From: Sphingomonas sp. Leaf339 | Lineage (GTDB): Bacteria > Pseudomonadota > Alphaproteobacteria > Sphingomonadales > Sphingomonadaceae | Length of the DNA: 64,000 bases | Assembly (NCBI RefSeq): GCF_001426195.1 | Contig: NZ_LMRS01000001.1 | Span: 126,501-190,500, forward strand | Direction: 5' to 3' | Part shown: piece after piece, positions 26,626 to 34,621 of the stretch | How the letters are laid out: every line of letters starts with the position of its first letter | How positions within the stretch are numbered: position 1 is the first letter of the stretch | Translations under genes and position numbers: made by a program | Notes under the pieces: model-generated | Told to the model about the DNA's origin: nothing | Databases searched by the model: none | Seen by the model: only the letters and a program-made list of their open reading frames with translations

Positions 26626-27468
26626 ATGCCGTTGCCTGCTCCGTTCGACCTCGATGCGTTCGTCGCCGCCACGCTGGCGGAGGACATGGGCGGGGGTGGC
26701 GACGTGACGTCCGATGCGGTGATCCCGGCTGACGCACGCTTTGCCGGGGTGATGGCCAGCCGCGATGCGATGACGGTGGCGGGGATCGAGATCGCCGAGG
26801 CGTTCTTCCGCGCGCTGGACCCCGATGTCGCGATCGAGCGCCTGGTGGCGGATGGCGACCGGGTGGTGGCGGGCACGGCACTGCTCCGGATCGTCGGCCG
26901 GGCAAGAGCACTGCTGACGGCGGAGCGGTCGGCGCTGAACACGGTGCAGCATCTCTCAGGCGTCGCGACGCTGACCGCCGCGCATGTCGAGGCGATCGCG
27001 GGAACGGGCGCGACGCTGCTCGACACGCGCAAGACGATTCCCGGCCTGCGCGTGTTGGAAAAATACGCCACGCGGATGGGCGGGGCGACCAACCACCGCA
27101 TGGGGTTGTGGGATGCCGCGATGATCAAGGACAATCACGTCGCAGTGGCAGGCGGCGTCGCGGCGGCGGTGGCGCGTGCGGTGCAGGCAGGGATCGCGCG
27201 GATTATCGTCGAGGTCGACCGGATCGATCAGATCGCCCCTGCCTTGGACGCGGGCGCGACGCATCTGCTGCTCGACAACATGGACCTGCCGACGTTGCGC
27301 CACGCGGTGACGATGGTCGCCGGCCGGGTGCCGACCGAGGCATCGGGCGGCGTCAGGCTGGAGACGATCCGCGGGATTGCCGAGACGGGCGTGACCTATA
27401 TCAGCGTCGGCCGTCTGACCCAGTCGGCACCGGCGGTCGATATCGGACTGGATTTCACCGCGATCTGA
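26626..27468 (+). CDS. nadC: Nicotinate-nucleotide pyrophosphorylase (carboxylating)
   Basis: A 280-aa quinolinate phosphoribosyltransferase producing nicotinate mononucleotide, the step after NadA. Signatures are LAEDMGGGGDVTSDAVIP, the phosphoribosyl-binding TLLDTRKTIPGLRVLEKYA and the conserved AMIKDNHV. The GTV-like C-terminal region ends ISVGRLTQSAPAVDIGLDF. The ATG at 26626 is preferred because GGAAAG lies 9 nt upstream and the family begins there; an earlier in-frame ATG (26587) would add 13 residues. Confidence 0.96.
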   Translation: MPLPAPFDLDAFVAATLAEDMGGGGDVTSDAVIPADARFAGVMASRDAMTVAGIEIAEAFFRALDPDVAIERLVADGDRVVAGTALLRIVGRARALLTAERSALNTVQHLSGVATLTAAHVEAIAGTGATLLDTRKTIPGLRVLEKYATRMGGATNHRMGLWDAAMIKDNHVAVAGGVAAAVARAVQAGIARIIVEVDRIDQIAPALDAGATHLLLDNMDLPTLRHAVTMVAGRVPTEASGGVRLETIRGIAETGVTYISVGRLTQSAPAVDIGLDFTAI

Positions 27469-27552
27469 TGGTCCGCCCCGGCACTTTGGCGCAAGGTCGT
27501 TTGCGTGGTGCGGCCGCTGGGCTATCGTCGCCACAGGATATGGGGGGATTCG

Positions 27553-27957
27553 ATGCGGCCGAAATCGGTGATACTGGGCGAGCAGGTCTATGCCGCGTCG
27601 ATCGTAATGACGATCGCGCTGGCGGTGATGGGCTGGCAGGAGGCGGCGTCGGTCGGCGGGCCGGTGCTGGCGGCGACGATCAACGTGGTGGTGATCGGCC
27701 TCACGATCCTGTTGCTGTTGCTTGCGACGCGGCGGGGGAGCCGGGTGGCGCTGTGGCTGCTGACGGCGCTGACCGCGATCAACGTCGTTGGTTTTCTGTT
27801 CCAGATTTCGGGCGGTGTCGTGGCGGCGGGTCTGTTCGGGGTGCTGACGACGCTCCAGACGCTATCGAGCGTCATCGCCATGGTCTTGCTGTTCCGGCCG
27901 AATGCGCGGGTATGGTTCGACGGCATGAGCGACAACGTGACGGAGGATCTGGTCTGA
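27553..27957 (+). CDS. Small four-helix membrane protein, hypothetical
   Basis: A 134-aa protein with four predicted membrane helices (about residues 12-30, 36-56, 64-85 and 90-110) and a short acidic C-terminal tail. No family is recognised. GGGGGGA precedes the ATG at 27553. The stop overlaps the start of the RNase T2 gene by one base (TGATG), so the two are probably translated together. Confidence 0.6.
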   Translation: MRPKSVILGEQVYAASIVMTIALAVMGWQEAASVGGPVLAATINVVVIGLTILLLLLATRRGSRVALWLLTALTAINVVGFLFQISGGVVAAGLFGVLTTLQTLSSVIAMVLLFRPNARVWFDGMSDNVTEDLV

Positions 27958-28685
27958 TGCGTCTCTCGTCGATTGCTATCGCCGTGGTGATGGCGGCGGT
28001 GCCAGCGATGGCGGGCGCACAGGCTTATAGCTGTTCGGCGCCGGATGGCGTGCCGACGATCCGGCCTGATCTTCCCTCCGCCAGCCAGCCGCGCCGGGTG
28101 CTGCCGATCGGCAGCTACACGCTGGCGATCACCTGGGCACCGCAATATTGCCGCGAGAATGGCGACCGTGCATCGGCGGCGTTCCAGTGCGGCGGGGGCA
28201 ACCGGTTCGGCTTCACGCTGCACGGCCTGTGGCCCGATGGAACGGGAAAGAACTGGCCGCAATATTGCCGATCGACCCCGCTCCTGCCGACGCGGGTGGT
28301 CAGCGCGCATCTATGCTCGACGCCGTCGGCGCAGTTGATGCAGCACGAATGGGCGAAGCACGGTACGTGCATGGCGGGATACTCGCCGGCCCGGTATTTC
28401 GGCCAGTCGACGGCGCTGTATGGACGGCTGCGCTATCCGGACATGGACGCGCTGTCGCGGCGGCCGTTGACGGCGCTGGGACTGGCTACGGCGATCGCGC
28501 GGCCAAATCCGGGACTGCAGCCGACGATGATGCGCGTCACCGCCGACAAGCAGGGATGGCTGGACGAGGTGTGGATCTGCCTGGACAAGCGGTTCCGGTA
28601 TCAAACCTGTCCGGCGCATCAGGGCGGGCTGGCCCCTAGTGCGCCGGTGAAGATCTGGCGGGGGGGCGTTAACGGTCAATCGTGA
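27957..28685 (+). CDS. Secreted RNase T2-family ribonuclease
   Basis: A 242-aa protein with a Sec signal peptide (about residues 1-21, ending AGAQA). Both catalytic boxes of RNase T2 are intact: CAS I as FTLHGLWPDG and CAS II as HEWAKHGTC. It should degrade single-stranded RNA to 2',3'-cyclic then 3'-phosphates in the periplasm or medium (nutrient scavenging, RNase I-like). It follows the small membrane protein by a TGATG junction and overlaps the convergent DUF4112 gene by 17 bp. Confidence 0.93.
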   Translation: MRLSSIAIAVVMAAVPAMAGAQAYSCSAPDGVPTIRPDLPSASQPRRVLPIGSYTLAITWAPQYCRENGDRASAAFQCGGGNRFGFTLHGLWPDGTGKNWPQYCRSTPLLPTRVVSAHLCSTPSAQLMQHEWAKHGTCMAGYSPARYFGQSTALYGRLRYPDMDALSRRPLTALGLATAIARPNPGLQPTMMRVTADKQGWLDEVWICLDKRFRYQTCPAHQGGLAPSAPVKIWRGGVNGQS

Positions 28686-29076
28686 CCGTGCCGGGGTGAT
28701 GCTTGTCGAGGTGACGGTGGATGATCCGCAGGTTGCGCGTGTTCGACCGGAAGAAGAAGTCGGCGGCATCCCCCACGAACGGCACGATTCCCAGCACCGC
28801 GTCGAACCCTACATTGCCCATCATCCGGGCGATCTGGAATTTCGACATGCCCAGATTGCGCGCCTCCCACACCAGCCACGTTCCCATTGCCGCGGCCAGC
28901 ACATCGCCGACAACCGGGACAAGGCCAATCAGGAAATCGAGACCGAACTGACGGTTGACCCCCGGCATGGTGAAGCTGCGCTCCAGCAGTTTTTCCAGCG
29001 CCTCGACCCGGCGTCGTACCGAGGCGGGATCGCGGCCGATCGGCAACTGATCGAACAGGGCGGCATTGGGTGTCAT
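28669..29076 (-). CDS. DUF4112 family protein
   Basis: A 135-aa protein with two glycine-rich hydrophobic segments, GLDFLIGLVPVVGDVLAA and GFDAVLGIVPFVGDAADF, and the polar tract RSNTRNLRIIHRHL. These are characteristic of DUF4112, a small membrane-associated family of unknown role. The start at 29076 is chosen because longer in-frame versions run into the neighbouring gene. It lies 5 bp after the stop of the substrate-binding lipoprotein gene on the same strand. Confidence 0.8.
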   Translation of the reverse strand: MTPNAALFDQLPIGRDPASVRRRVEALEKLLERSFTMPGVNRQFGLDFLIGLVPVVGDVLAAAMGTWLVWEARNLGMSKFQIARMMGNVGFDAVLGIVPFVGDAADFFFRSNTRNLRIIHRHLDKHHPGTVTIDR

Positions 29077-29081
29077 GACAA

Positions 29082-30506
29082 TCAGGTGGGATCGGGACGC
29101 AAGCGATTCAACGGGTGCCACGCGCGGCTGTTTGCCTGCCACGCCGCCAGTCGGGGCGCGACGAGCGACCAGCGCAGCGGCCGGGCAATCGGAATGAACC
29201 CTGCATCGGCGGACAGCGCGGCATCGGCGGCGGCGATTCGGGTGCCGCGTTCGGCCGGCGTCGGCGCCAGTCGGGCGGCATCGAGGGCCTGCTGCGCCTG
29301 ATCCCCGCAGGCTACGCACGCGGTCGCCAGATACCAGCGCGCGCTATCATAGGGGGCAACGGCGTCGATCAGGCGGAGATCGGCGTCGGCTTCCATGTCC
29401 ACCCGGTCGAGGGTGATGCCGATGGTGGCAAACGAAGCGGCGAGTTGGCCGTGGAGCAGGGTAGCGCCTGAACTGCGCGGCAAGGCCAGACGTAGCCGGA
29501 TCGGGTCGCCGCGCCATGCCGCGACCCGTGACCGGGCGGCACCGCGACGCTGGTCCAGGGTCAGCAGGCTCCAGTCGGGGATTTGCGGCGGCGCGGCCGA
29601 ATCGAGCGTGTCGGGCAGGATGCGATCGACCGCGTCCCATCCCGGCGCGATCGCCGTGACGAGGGCGGTGCGATCGATCGCCTCCGACAAGGCGACCCGG
29701 TTCGCCGGATCGGCCAGGAAACCGTCGCGACGGACGAGGGCGATGCCGAACAGGCCGACCGCGGGATCGATCCGGGCGGCGGTACGGGGCAAGTCTACGC
29801 CCGCGAGCAATGGCCAGTCGGCATAGGTGCCGCCGCTGACCAGATCGGATCGTCGCGCCGCGAAGCGCAGGATCGCCCGCGATGCGCGCTCGCCAATCAG
29901 CCGCACATCCTGTTCCGGTTGTAGCTCGGCCTGGTCGTCGGGATCGGCACGACCAGGATCGAAGGCGGGACGCAGCAAGGGAGTGGTGGAGGCGGACACG
30001 ATGCGCAGCGGCCCACTGCCCGTCGGCGGTGGCGACCGGAGCAGCGCCATGTCCGGCTGGGCGAACAATTTCAACAGGTCGGGGCGCGGGCGGGCAAGGC
30101 GGATTTCGATGACCTGCGGCGTCATCACCACGATTTCGTCGATCGCCGTCAGGAACGGCGCCAGCGGATTGGCACGCGCCGCGATCCGGCGCCGCAGCAG
30201 CCGGACGACCTGTTCGGCGGTCACCCGGTCGCCGCCGGTCCAATAGGCTTCGCGCAGACGAAAGATGTAGCTGGCACCATCGTCCAGCACCGTCCAGCGT
30301 TCGGCGAGTCCGGGTTCGATCTGTCCGGCCGCATCGAACCGGACCAGCCCCTGCGCGGTCGCATCGATCAACAGGCGGGATGCCGTATCGCGCAGTGGCG
30401 TGTCGATGGTGGAATAGGCGGGTGGCTCGCCGATCGCGCTGACCACTACCGCGCCGGTATCACGGCGGCGATCGCAGGCGCCAATCAACAGCGGCAGGGC
30501 AAGCAT
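29082..30506 (-). CDS. Peptide ABC transporter substrate-binding lipoprotein (SBP_bac_5)
   Basis: A 474-aa member of the DppA/OppA-type solute-binding family. It opens with a very short lipoprotein signal, LPLLIGAC, with Cys at residue 11 and no basic n-region. It then has ALVRFDAAGQIEPGLAERW, LREAYWTGGDRVTAEQVV and the later SEAIDRTALV typical of the family. No permease or ATPase genes are adjacent. The ATG lies 2 nt after the CCA end of tRNA-Leu; there is no alternative in-frame start within the tRNA, so the mRNA may be near-leaderless after tRNA processing. Confidence 0.8.
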   Translation of the reverse strand: MLALPLLIGACDRRRDTGAVVVSAIGEPPAYSTIDTPLRDTASRLLIDATAQGLVRFDAAGQIEPGLAERWTVLDDGASYIFRLREAYWTGGDRVTAEQVVRLLRRRIAARANPLAPFLTAIDEIVVMTPQVIEIRLARPRPDLLKLFAQPDMALLRSPPPTGSGPLRIVSASTTPLLRPAFDPGRADPDDQAELQPEQDVRLIGERASRAILRFAARRSDLVSGGTYADWPLLAGVDLPRTAARIDPAVGLFGIALVRRDGFLADPANRVALSEAIDRTALVTAIAPGWDAVDRILPDTLDSAAPPQIPDWSLLTLDQRRGAARSRVAAWRGDPIRLRLALPRSSGATLLHGQLAASFATIGITLDRVDMEADADLRLIDAVAPYDSARWYLATACVACGDQAQQALDAARLAPTPAERGTRIAAADAALSADAGFIPIARPLRWSLVAPRLAAWQANSRAWHPLNRLRPDPT

Positions 30507-30508
30507 GA

Positions 30509-30592
30509 TGGTGCGGACGGCGGGACTCGAACCCGCACTCCAGGGGAAGCGGATTTTAAGTCCGCTGCGTCTACCGGTTTCGCCACGTCCGC
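30509..30592 (-). tRNA. tRNA-Leu (anticodon UAA)
   Basis: An 84-nt tRNA including the encoded CCA. The acceptor arms GCGGACG / CGTCCGC pair fully, and the T-arm GTTCGAGTC and a leucine-type variable arm are present. The anticodon loop gives UAA in the context GACTTAAAATCC. The encoded CCA (TGG at 30509-30511 on the plus strand) ends 2 nt before the next start codon. Confidence 0.96.
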
Positions 30593-30644
30593 GCACGGGC
30601 ATGGGAAAGCCCGATGCCGAGCATAACGTCAAGCGCGCAGGCGC

Positions 30645-30923
30645 TCAGACGTTGAGCCGGGCGCGCATTTCCTTGCCGGGTTTGAAATAGGGAACCCGCT
30701 TGGCATCGACATCCACCGTCTCGCCGGTCCGCGGATTGCGACCCGTGCGGGCGTCGCGTGGCCGTGTCGAGAAGGCGCCGAAGCCGCGAATTTCGACCCG
30801 ACCACCCTCGGCCAGACGACCGGTGATCTCGTCGAAGAAGGTGGACACGATTGTTTCCACTTCACGCGGGCTGAGCGTGCGATGCTCGTCACTGAGCCGC
30901 TGCACCAATTCCGAACGAATCAA
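30645..30923 (-). CDS. ihfB: Integration host factor subunit beta
   Basis: A 92-aa HU/IHF-fold DNA-bending protein. It begins [10 protein letters not shown] and has the dimerisation segment [13 protein letters not shown]. The beta-arm contains [15 protein letters not shown] with the intercalating proline in NPRTGE, and it ends [14 protein letters not shown]. It binds bent sites with IhfA as a nucleoid architecture factor. It lies downstream of rpsA, the same order as in many proteobacteria. A TTGACT-like -35 and an 8-bp inverted repeat (30975-30998) lie upstream. Confidence 0.95.
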   Translation of the reverse strand: MIRSELVQRLSDEHRTLSPREVETIVSTFFDEITGRLAEGGRVEIRGFGAFSTRPRDARTGRNPRTGETVDVDAKRVPYFKPGKEMRARLNV

Positions 30924-30974
30924 GATATACCCCCCGGCGATGACGTTTCCGCCGATTGATACAAGTCAACTTTG

Positions 30975-30998
30975 CCGTCGAATAGGTTGATTCGACGG
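30975..30998. repeat. 8-bp inverted repeat upstream of ihfB
   Basis: CCGTCGAA and TTCGACGG are perfect complements with an 8-nt centre, 52 bp upstream of the ihfB start. A TTGACT box (minus strand, 30968-30963) lies between it and the gene. It may be an operator or the end of a transcript. Confidence 0.35.
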
Positions 30999-31007
30999 AT
31001 GATTGCG

Positions 31008-31034
31008 AAAAAGGGCCGGAGTTTCCTCCGGCCC
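31008..31034 (-). terminator. Rho-independent terminator of rpsA
   Basis: On the minus strand GGGCCGGAG and CTCCGGCCC form a perfect 9-bp stem with a GAAA loop, followed by TTTTT, 8 bp after the rpsA stop. Confidence 0.9.
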
Positions 31035-31041
31035 CTTCGTC

Positions 31042-32763
31042 TTACTTCTTCGACTGGTCGTTCTGGGCCTTCAGCGCGGCGCCCAGGATGTCGCCGAGCG
31101 ACGCACCCGAGTCGGACGAGCCGTACTGTGCCACGGCCTGCTTCTCCTCGGCGATCTGCATCGCCTTGACCGAGAAGGTCGGCTTCTTGGAACGGTCGAA
31201 ACCGGTCACCATCGCATCGAACTTCTGGCCGACCTGGAAACGCTCCGGACGCTGTTCGTCGCGGTCGCGGCCGAGATCGGTGCGCTTGATGAAGCCCGCG
31301 GCGCCATCGTCGCCCGCCTGCACTTCGAGACCCGCGTCGCGGACTTCGAGGACGGTGACGGTGACGACCTGGCTCTTGCCCAGACGATCGCCCGCAGCGG
31401 CGACGCCGCCGGCGGCCGGACCGCCACGCTCAAGCTGCTTCATGCCGAGCGAGATGCGCTCCTTTTCGGCATCGATGTCGAGCACGATCGCCTGAACGGT
31501 CTCGCCCTTGCGATGCAGCGCCAGTGCGTCCTCGCCCGACACGCCCCAGGCGATGTCCGACATGTGGACCATGCCGTCGACGTCGTTGTCCAGGCCGATG
31601 AACAGGCCGAATTCCGTGGCGTTCTTGACTTCGCCCTCTACGGTCGAACCGATCGGATGGGCCGACGCGAACGCTTCCCAAGGATTGGCCTGTGCCTGCT
31701 TCAGGCCCAGCGAGATGCGGCGCTTTTCCTGATCGACTTCCAGCACGACGACATCGACTTCCTGCGAGGTCGATACGATCTTGCCCGGGTGGACGTTCTT
31801 CTTGGTCCAGGACATTTCCGACACGTGGACCAGGCCCTCGATACCGGCTTCCAGCTCGACGAACGCACCATATTCGGTGATGTTCGTGACGCGGCCCGAA
31901 AGCTTGGCGCCGACCGGATACTTGGCCGATGCGCCATCCCACGGATCCGACTCGAGCTGCTTCATGCCGAGGCTGATGCGCTGCGTGTCCTTGTTGATGC
32001 GGATGATCTGCACCTTCACCGTGTCGCCGATGTTGATCATCTCGGACGGGTGATTGACGCGCTTGTAGCTGAGGTCGGTGACGTGCAGCAGGCCGTCGAT
32101 GCCGCCGAGATCAACGAACGCACCGTAATCGGTGATGTTCTTGACGACGCCCTCGATGATCTGACCCTCGGCCAGGCTCATGATGAGGCCCGAACGCTGC
32201 TCGGCGCGCGTCTCTTCCAGCACCGCGCGACGCGACACGACGATGTTGCCGCGCTTGCGGTCCATCTTCAGGATCTGGAACGGCTGGGGGATATCCATCA
32301 GCGGCGTGACGTCACGCACCGGGCGGATATCGACCTGCGAACCGGGCAGGAACGCCACGGCGCCGGACAGGTCGACGGTGAAGCCACCCTTGACGCGACC
32401 GAAGATCGTGCCCTCGACGCGAGCCGACTTCGAGAATTCGAGTTCCAGCTTGTCCCATGCGGCTTCGCGACGGGCGCGGTCGCGCGACAGCATCGCTTCG
32501 CCGTGCATATTCTCGACACGGTCGACATAGACCTCGACTTCGTCACCGACCTTCAGCTCGGCCTTCTGGCCGGGGGCGGGGGCGAATTCGCGCAAGGGAA
32601 CGCGGCCTTCCGACTTCAGACCGACGTCGATGACGGCCATGTCGTTTTCGATTGCGGTAACGGTGCCGTGCACCACGCGGCCCTCGAAGCTGTCGGCGCC
32701 GCCGAACATGTCATCGAGCATCGCCGCGAAATCGTCGCGGGTGGGCTGAACCTGGGTTGCCAT
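31042..32763 (-). CDS. rpsA: 30S ribosomal protein S1
   Basis: A 573-aa protein with six S1/OB repeats that delivers mRNA to the 30S subunit. Characteristic repeat elements include VKGGFTVDLSGAVAFLPGSQ, then VKNITDYGAFVDLGG, VTNITEYGAFVELEAG and NATEFGLFIGLDND. The ATG at 32763 gives the usual MATQ.. start; the longer in-frame reading would include the leader. It precedes ihfB and is closed by a strong terminator. A leader of over 100 nt with tandem upstream hairpins precedes it. Confidence 0.97.
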   Translation of the reverse strand: MATQVQPTRDDFAAMLDDMFGGADSFEGRVVHGTVTAIENDMAVIDVGLKSEGRVPLREFAPAPGQKAELKVGDEVEVYVDRVENMHGEAMLSRDRARREAAWDKLELEFSKSARVEGTIFGRVKGGFTVDLSGAVAFLPGSQVDIRPVRDVTPLMDIPQPFQILKMDRKRGNIVVSRRAVLEETRAEQRSGLIMSLAEGQIIEGVVKNITDYGAFVDLGGIDGLLHVTDLSYKRVNHPSEMINIGDTVKVQIIRINKDTQRISLGMKQLESDPWDGASAKYPVGAKLSGRVTNITEYGAFVELEAGIEGLVHVSEMSWTKKNVHPGKIVSTSQEVDVVVLEVDQEKRRISLGLKQAQANPWEAFASAHPIGSTVEGEVKNATEFGLFIGLDNDVDGMVHMSDIAWGVSGEDALALHRKGETVQAIVLDIDAEKERISLGMKQLERGGPAAGGVAAAGDRLGKSQVVTVTVLEVRDAGLEVQAGDDGAAGFIKRTDLGRDRDEQRPERFQVGQKFDAMVTGFDRSKKPTFSVKAMQIAEEKQAVAQYGSSDSGASLGDILGAALKAQNDQSKK

Positions 32764-32900
32764 AAAAAGAGTAGTTCCTCGAACGTTGTTTCCGGCCAAT
32801 CGGTTGGGTCCGATGGTCTTGGCCAAAAAGCCGCAACGACCCCGTGTCGATTGCGGCACCCGGCGAACGGGCACAGGCGGAGGGGCTAGACGCGAATGCG

Positions 32901-32933
32901 AAAAGGGCGCGTGAAGGATTGACCTTCCGCGCC
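32901..32933 (-). terminator. Second terminator-like hairpin before rpsA
   Basis: The minus-strand stem GGCGCGGAAGG / CCTTCACGCGCC (two extra bases on one side) is followed by CTTTT. It is either a backup terminator for the PEP-CTERM gene or, if the rpsA promoter is upstream of it, an attenuator in the rpsA leader. Confidence 0.5.
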
Positions 32934-32977
32934 TGCCTCCGCGAGCACCTGCCCGCTGGATGATCCGGCCATACGAC

Positions 32978-33013
32978 AAAAGCCGGCACGCCGCAATCGG
33001 GCATACCGGCTTT
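32978..33013 (-). terminator. Terminator of the PEP-CTERM gene
   Basis: On the minus strand AAAGCCGG, then ATGCC, pairs with GGCGT, then CCGGCTTTT, around a 7-nt loop. One U.G pair exists only in minus-strand RNA. It lies about 60 bp after the PEP-CTERM stop. Confidence 0.7.
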
Positions 33014-33073
33014 ACTCGCCCGGATTATCGGGCGTCCGGCCGTCCGCGTTGCCACGGGCGGCCGATCGACGTG

Positions 33074-33871
33074 TCAGGCGAAGACCGCAGTGGTCTTGCG
33101 ACGGCGATAGCGGGCGGCGCCGGCGACCATGCCGAACCCGACGAGCATCATCGCCCAGGTGGCGGGCTCCGGCACGGCCGACACCGCCGTCGTCGCAGTG
33201 ATCTGGGCCAGCTTGAAGGCATCAAGCGTGTCGGCGTTGTTCACCGACGCGCCGATGATCCACATATTGCCCGTCACGTTGCTCAGGTTGAAGCGCTGGG
33301 CCGCGGTGCCGTTGCCGCTGGTCGTCGTGGAGGCGGTCAGGCCGGCGGTGATCGCTGACCAGCTGGTCAGCGAGAGTGCCTGATCCCAGTTGCCCGTCAG
33401 CGTATCGGCGCCAACGAATGCGTCATTGTCACGGGCCGTAGCACCGTTGAGGGCATAGGCGTTCAGAACGCCGCCGGTCAGTGTTACGGCCTTGCTGAAC
33501 TGCAGCACGATGAAATCCAGGCCGACCGAGTTGTCAATCGTGTGGCTGTTGCCCGTGCTGCCATCACCTTCGTTGCGGTTGATGACGCCCAGGCCGTTGG
33601 CGGTGCCACCGACGGTATCAATATACTGACCGAGATAGGCGGTCTGAACGGCATTGCCGCCGTTGGCGCGCGACCACGCGGTTGCCTTTACGTTCAGGGT
33701 CTCGCCGCCCACGACCGAGGTAAACGTCCGAATGTTGCCGTAGGGATTGCCTGCTGTCACGGTGCCGGCTGGCATCTGATCGTTCAGATCTACGACGAAC
33801 GTGGCCGCCTGTGCCGGCATCGCGGCGACGAGTGCGGTGGCCGCCAGGCCAATCTGAAAAAGCTTATTCAC
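33074..33871 (-). CDS. PEPxxWA-CTERM exported protein
   Basis: A 265-aa secreted protein. The start is GTG at 33871 (NKLFQIGLAATALVAAMP), followed by a signal peptide ending AQA. The body is rich in Asn, Thr and Gly without recognised catalytic motifs. The C-terminus is the alphaproteobacterial sorting signal: PEPATWAMM, then hydrophobic LVGFGMVAGAA and basic RYRRR. It is probably processed by an exosortase-type system and linked to the cell surface. A second protein with the same sorting signal lies at 56278-56928; no exosortase gene is in the window. Confidence 0.85.
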   Translation of the reverse strand: MNKLFQIGLAATALVAAMPAQAATFVVDLNDQMPAGTVTAGNPYGNIRTFTSVVGGETLNVKATAWSRANGGNAVQTAYLGQYIDTVGGTANGLGVINRNEGDGSTGNSHTIDNSVGLDFIVLQFSKAVTLTGGVLNAYALNGATARDNDAFVGADTLTGNWDQALSLTSWSAITAGLTASTTTSGNGTAAQRFNLSNVTGNMWIIGASVNNADTLDAFKLAQITATTAVSAVPEPATWAMMLVGFGMVAGAARYRRRKTTAVFA

Positions 33872-33973
33872 GGTGAGTGTCCCCCCAAATGTCGAGACAT
33901 CCAATCTCAACATTCCGGCAGCGAATCAATCGGCCTGTTGCGCCGCAAAATCCCCCTCTGGAACAGAATCCGG

Positions 33974-34621
33974 TTAATCGGGGCTGCCGTTAACCTCGCC
34001 ACGGCTTCTGCCTATTTCCACCAAGGCGATCGCACGCTGCACCGATGCCTCGATCGACAGGAAACTGGTGTCGAGCGTGGCGGCATCGACCGCCTGCACC
34101 AGCGGCGCGGCGGCGCGGCCCGAATCACGCAGGTCGCGGGCGCGGATGTCGGTGAGCACGCGGTCGAAGCTGATCGTCGATCCGCCGGCCTGCAACTCGG
34201 CATGACGGCGGCGGGCGCGAATCTGGGGCGTGGCGCGGATGAACAGCTTGGCGTCCGCATCCGGCGCGATTACCGTGCCGATGTCGCGCCCATCGAGCAC
34301 CGCGCCACCGGGTTGGTAGGCGAACCGCTTCTGCCGCTGGAGCAACGACGCGCGGACCAGCGGATGCGCCGACACGATCGAGGCGAGCTGCCCCGTCTCG
34401 TCATCGCGCAGAACCGGATCGGCCAGCATCGCATCGTCGAAATCGCACGCGGCGACGGCATCGGCCTCCACCGCCGGGTCGAGGCCCATCGCGCGGACAT
34501 TGGCGGCGACAGCGCGATAAAGCAGGCCGGTATCCAGATGCGGAATCGCATAATGCCGGGCCAGCGCGCGGGCGATCGTCCCCTTGCCGCTGGCGGCCGG
34601 CCCGTCGACCGCGATGATCAT
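33974..34621 (-). CDS. cmk: Cytidylate kinase
   Basis: A 215-aa nucleoside monophosphate kinase phosphorylating CMP/dCMP. The start [20 protein letters not shown] is the P-loop. [22 protein letters not shown] and [11 protein letters not shown] are diagnostic. It overlaps aroA by 4 bp on the same strand. The order aroA-cmk, with rpsA and ihfB further along on the same strand, is the conserved proteobacterial arrangement; here it is interrupted by the PEP-CTERM gene. Confidence 0.96.
   Translation of the reverse strand: MIIAVDGPAASGKGTIARALARHYAIPHLDTGLLYRAVAANVRAMGLDPAVEADAVAACDFDDAMLADPVLRDDETGQLASIVSAHPLVRASLLQRQKRFAYQPGGAVLDGRDIGTVIAPDADAKLFIRATPQIRARRRHAELQAGGSTISFDRVLTDIRARDLRDSGRAAAPLVQAVDAATLDTSFLSIEASVQRAIALVEIGRSRGEVNGSPD

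Larger units (their letters stand above)
32764..33073. other. rpsA leader and tandem hairpins, no gene
   Basis: This 310-bp stretch has no convincing ORF. It contains the rpsA 5' leader, two minus-strand terminator-like hairpins (32901-32933 and 32978-33013) and a small CGCCCG/CGGGCG dyad at 33016-33033. Confidence 0.6.

Noticed and set aside
29082..30632. Lipoprotein gene beginning upstream inside tRNA-Leu
   Set aside because: The extension is simply the tRNA read as protein; the lipobox is in frame with the ATG at 30506.
31003..32889. Large plus-strand ORF opposite rpsA
   Set aside because: It is antisense to S1 repeats and rich in His/Arg/Asp, a typical high-GC mirror of a real gene.
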